From Strix aluco (taxonomy: Eukaryota; Chordata; Aves; Strigiformes; Strigidae): a stretch of DNA of 64,000 bases. The notes beneath the pieces were generated by a model. It was not told the origin of the DNA and did not search any database. It saw only the letters and a list, made by a program, of their open reading frames with translations. The DNA lies in NCBI RefSeq assembly GCF_031877795.1, contig NC_133933.1, positions 20,860,029 through 20,924,028 on the forward strand, read 5' to 3'. Below are positions 61,135-64,000 of this stretch, in pieces (within the stretch, counting starts at the first letter, position 1; the number at the start of each line of letters is the position of its first letter). Both the position numbers and the translations under genes were made by a program.

Positions 61135-63786
61135 TCACAGGGCTTCAGGTGGCAACAGGAAATCAGCACCTACAACGACAGAGCCAGAAAGCACTGGTAA
61201 AGCACAAAGGCAGGAACAGGCATGGCTTGGTTCCCCTTTCTTTGGGGAACAGGAATTGTTGATATCCCAGAAGAGAGCTACTGCTGGCATTGGCTCTGGG
61301 GTGGCTCTGGCCCCTTATCCCCATGGGTAATGCCCTTACAGACCTGCGCATATGCAGAGGTGCAGAGTGCCCCCGTGCCACACAGCAGGGCTCCCCTGGG
61401 GAGCTGCCACGGGGTTATTTCCAAACCCTGCATAGCACCATCCCCTCGCCGTCCCTTGCCAGAGAGTTGGACTGACTTAGAGCAGTGTGGAGAGTTGGCA
61501 AAGATGGGCAGCAGAGCCTGGTACGTACCTGGGGCTTCCTGATCTTTTGCACCTCCCTGCTTTTTTTGCAGTCCCCATCTTCTTCTTTCTTCTCTTCTTC
61601 GCCTGGTGGGGTTCCGTCTCTTCTGCCCAGGCCTCTTCTCTCTTTCTTTTCCTTTGGCTGGCGCTCTCCTGGCAGGAGCCTGCAAACCTTTCCATCCCAC
61701 AGCATGGTTAGATAGGTAAAGCCAGGATCAGTTGGAATCAGTTCTTGATTTAACCAAAGCTGACTCATTTTACCTTCTTTGCTCTGAGAGGCTCTTTGGT
61801 TCCTCTGTGCATCCCAGGGCCTCTACCGTGGTCTCGGGGGTGGTTGGAGACGGAGCAATGCGTGCCTAAAACAGAAAGGTCGTCATTAGCAGGTGGCAAG
61901 GGATGCCCTGAAGTAGTAAGCAACTGCTTGGCACGTTGCTGCCTTAGCTCTACAGAGGAGATCCCTTTGGCCGGTTTGCATTAGCCCTTTCTCCCAAGGA
62001 TCTCACTCTGGAACACAGGGTTCACGTGGGGGTGTGACAGTTCATTTGTGGGGCCATTCAGCAGAGAGCCTGCGATCCCCTGCCGGGCAAGAGAAGGCTG
62101 GCCCACTTCCTTCTGCCAGAATTTCTTCCGCCCTCCCAAGTTTTACTTACAGCGTGTTATTCCGGGGTGGGGGGAAATAAAATGCAAAGCCACAAGAGAT
62201 CGAATGCCAGGAAGAGGCACAGCAGCTGCTTGGACCCAACAGGAACTACCCTCCTACCTAAGACACATTGTCGCAGCGCTCGTGGAGCTGCCATACCTCC
62301 GCCCATTCTGCTCCCACCACCGCGTCTCCCCCTGCTGCTCTCTGGAGGATGAGCAGAGAGGCTGGTGCATCCAGGAAGGCTTTTGCCTGGTGCTCCACGT
62401 CTGCTTCGCCTGCCGGGCCATGCTCCTTTCCCAAAGGCAGCTCTGGAAAGCAAAAGCGTGTGCAGCAAAGTGACTTGTTGGAAGTGGACAACAGCTAAAG
62501 CAAAACCCACACCAAGCCCTACCCCCGCTGTCTGCTCAGGCTGTGACAGCCCTCAGTCCCTCCTCCTACCTGTGCATCTGCCCATGGGCTCTGGTGACAT
62601 CTGGACAGCCATCTCCTCCCCCAGGATGTCACTGCCGTTCTCAATGAGAAATTCCACCAGCAGCTTCACCTGCACACATCAAAGCCTTGGTTTCAGCGCA
62701 GGTGTCTGAAAATGTGCCAGGCAGCCTTTCCTGCTCCTGACCCTTGCTTCTGCACAGAAGGCTGTGGCTGTGGGGCTGCTCTTCCAGGCAGCCACTCCAC
62801 CATCATTTACTCAAGAGAGGAGCAAGCTCTGACGGTCCAGGCAGGCTGCAGGCAGCCGGTCAATACAGCGTACCTTCTCGGTCACCTTCAGCATGGCCTC
62901 GAGCGGGAGCAGGTCCTCGTCGGGTGGGCCCAGCAGGTTTGGCCCCAGGCAGATGGCCAGGTTGCTGGCGGTCATTCTGCTGGTGGACACGTGGTGGCCA
63001 ATGCTCTGCAGCAGCGAGATCAGGCGCTGGAGGAGGAGGAGATGGGCTGCAGGCAACTTCTCGGCCACCCTGAGGGAGCAGGAACACAACGTTATGGAAG
63101 CAGATGCTGCCCACAGCTGTCCCTGAAGCTTGCACAAGGGCAGGTGGGAGCCAGTGTCTGTGTTGTGCCACTTTCCAGGTGCTCTCAGGCAGTGATCAGG
63201 GCTCCTGTGCTTCAGGAAGAACACACCCTGCTGCTTCCCAGCTCCTGGTTTCACCCAAGCCCACGCAAGGGAAGGCTCCCTGCCCACGCCCTTTCCCCCG
63301 AAATGCAACCCCAGCCCAGCAAATGCGAGCTGCCAGAAAGTGCAACCTTCTAAGGAGCCCGTCCCTTTTCAGGCAAGTCCCAGGACTCTGCCACTCCCTA
63401 CTCAACAGGCAGGCTGCTGGCCACACTCACACTTTCAGCGCTTCCACCCTGGCCTCCTTGCTTGGCCTCTCCATGGCCTGCATCCAGTCCTCGTAGAGGC
63501 CGACAACGAGCAGCTTGCCCGGGATGCTGCGGAGAAAGTCCTGCAAGGCCAAGGGCTTCAGGTGAGCCTTTGAAGGTTCCAGGCCAGCCAGGAGCTCTTC
63601 CAGCTGCAGGGCAGAAGCGCTCACCTTCAGGAGGGCAGCCAGCAGGATGACAGGCTGGTTTGCCAGGTCCACATCTGCGCCGCGGTCGAGGTCCTCCTTC
63701 AGCTTCTGGAGCGCCGTCCCCCTGTCGGATCTGCGGAAGATCCCCTCCGTCGACGGTCCTCGCTGGTGCAGGATGTCCACGAGCTC
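61135..63786 (-). CDS. Gene F: PH-RhoGAP protein, TAGAP/ARHGAP20-like (5' part outside window)
   Basis: Only exons 9 to 16 are in the window: 63625-63786, 63431-63540, 62874-63069, 62570-62669, 62297-62442, 61774-61865, 61529-61668, 61135-61169. Exon 8 would begin at about 64022, past the edge. Exon 13 has two private changes: near 62304 a Ser codon becomes Trp (AESAE reads AEWAE, about residue 491), and near 62324 a silent change in an Asp codon. The RhoGAP part seen, including the arginine finger, is unchanged from gene B. Confidence 0.78.
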
Positions 63787-64000
63787 CTGCGGGAGACGCA
63801 GGAGAACAGCTGCTTGGCTGAAGAAACAAGTGACGGCAGAGGCCAGAGCTCTGCCCCAGGCTGGGATCCGCCCCCCCACCCCCCCCGCAAAGGGTCTGGC
63901 GACAGAAGCGGTGGCCGTGGGTGAAAAGCCCCGTGCCCCAGCCACCCCCGCAGCCGCTGGGGACAGTGGCTCTGGAGCAGCCGCAGGGAGGGCTGGGGCT
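61849..64000. repeat. Tandem unit 6, partial
   Basis: The sixth copy is cut by the right edge of the window. It has the short C-rich run (63871-63886) and the A at 63902 otherwise seen only in unit 4. It also has two private changes in exon 13 of gene F, near 62304 and 62324. Confidence 0.97.

Larger units (their letters stand above)
49479..61848. repeat. Tandem unit 5 (12370 bp), most divergent full copy
   Basis: Fifth copy. It has the long C-rich run of units 1 and 2 but is four bases shorter in the 5' LTR of the ERV near 56605, which gives 12370. It holds the largest number of private changes in the window, many between 55.3 and 59.7 kb, and one amino-acid change in gene E at about 51815. 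Confidence 0.97.

Noticed and set aside
1-64000. CRISPR array, prokaryotic operon, or bacterial mobile element
   Set aside because: The spacing is 12 kb with introns, poly(A) signals, CR1 and ERV sequence; this is vertebrate nuclear DNA.
1-64000. tRNA, rRNA or snRNA genes
   Set aside because: No cloverleaf, A/B box pair or rRNA-like stretch was noticed; the tRNA-like word at 7043-7060 is the ERV primer-binding site.

Overview
The window is a head-to-tail tandem array of one roughly 12.37-kb unit: five full copies and the start of a sixth. The five spacings between equivalent points are 12374, 12374, 12365, 12365 and 12370 bases. Differences between copies are few, well under one percent by eye. 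The array runs off both window edges, so its true copy number is unknown.

The organism is a vertebrate, most likely a bird and probably a songbird. A 3' tail of a CR1 LINE, GC-rich short-intron gene structure and class II-like endogenous retrovirus (ERV) fossils all fit an avian genome. The species cannot be told from the sequence.

Each unit carries one multi-exon host gene on the minus strand. By following splice sites and reading phase I could chain 16 coding exons (1746 nt including stop, 581 residues) with every junction in phase. The product has a possible myristoyl/palmitoyl N-terminus (MGQANCC), a PH domain like that of ARHGAP20, a basic linker with a WPFALRR motif, a RhoGAP domain that most resembles TAGAP, with its arginine finger present, and an Arg/Lys-rich tail. 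Genes A to F lie, 5' to 3' on the minus strand, from 7808 leftward (A, cut by the left edge), 20182-11661 (B), 32547-24035 (C), 44912-36400 (D), 57282-48765 (E) and 63786-61135 (F, cut by the right edge).

The order within a unit, from low to high coordinate, is: gene exons 13 to 3; intron 2, which holds a broken, pol-less ERV of about 3.0 kb; exons 2 and 1 with a GC-rich promoter; about 2 kb without a recognised gene; an LTR-like block with a TATA box; a CR1 tail; then the poly(A) signal and exons 16 to 14 of the next gene copy.

Differences between copies are patchy. Units 1 and 2 are almost identical. Unit 4 resembles unit 3 in its left part and unit 5 in its right part. Unit 6 shares rare variants with unit 4. 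This pattern points to ongoing unequal exchange or gene conversion. All six gene copies keep open reading frames and intact splice sites where visible, so the array probably raises the dosage of one RhoGAP protein rather than being a field of pseudogenes.
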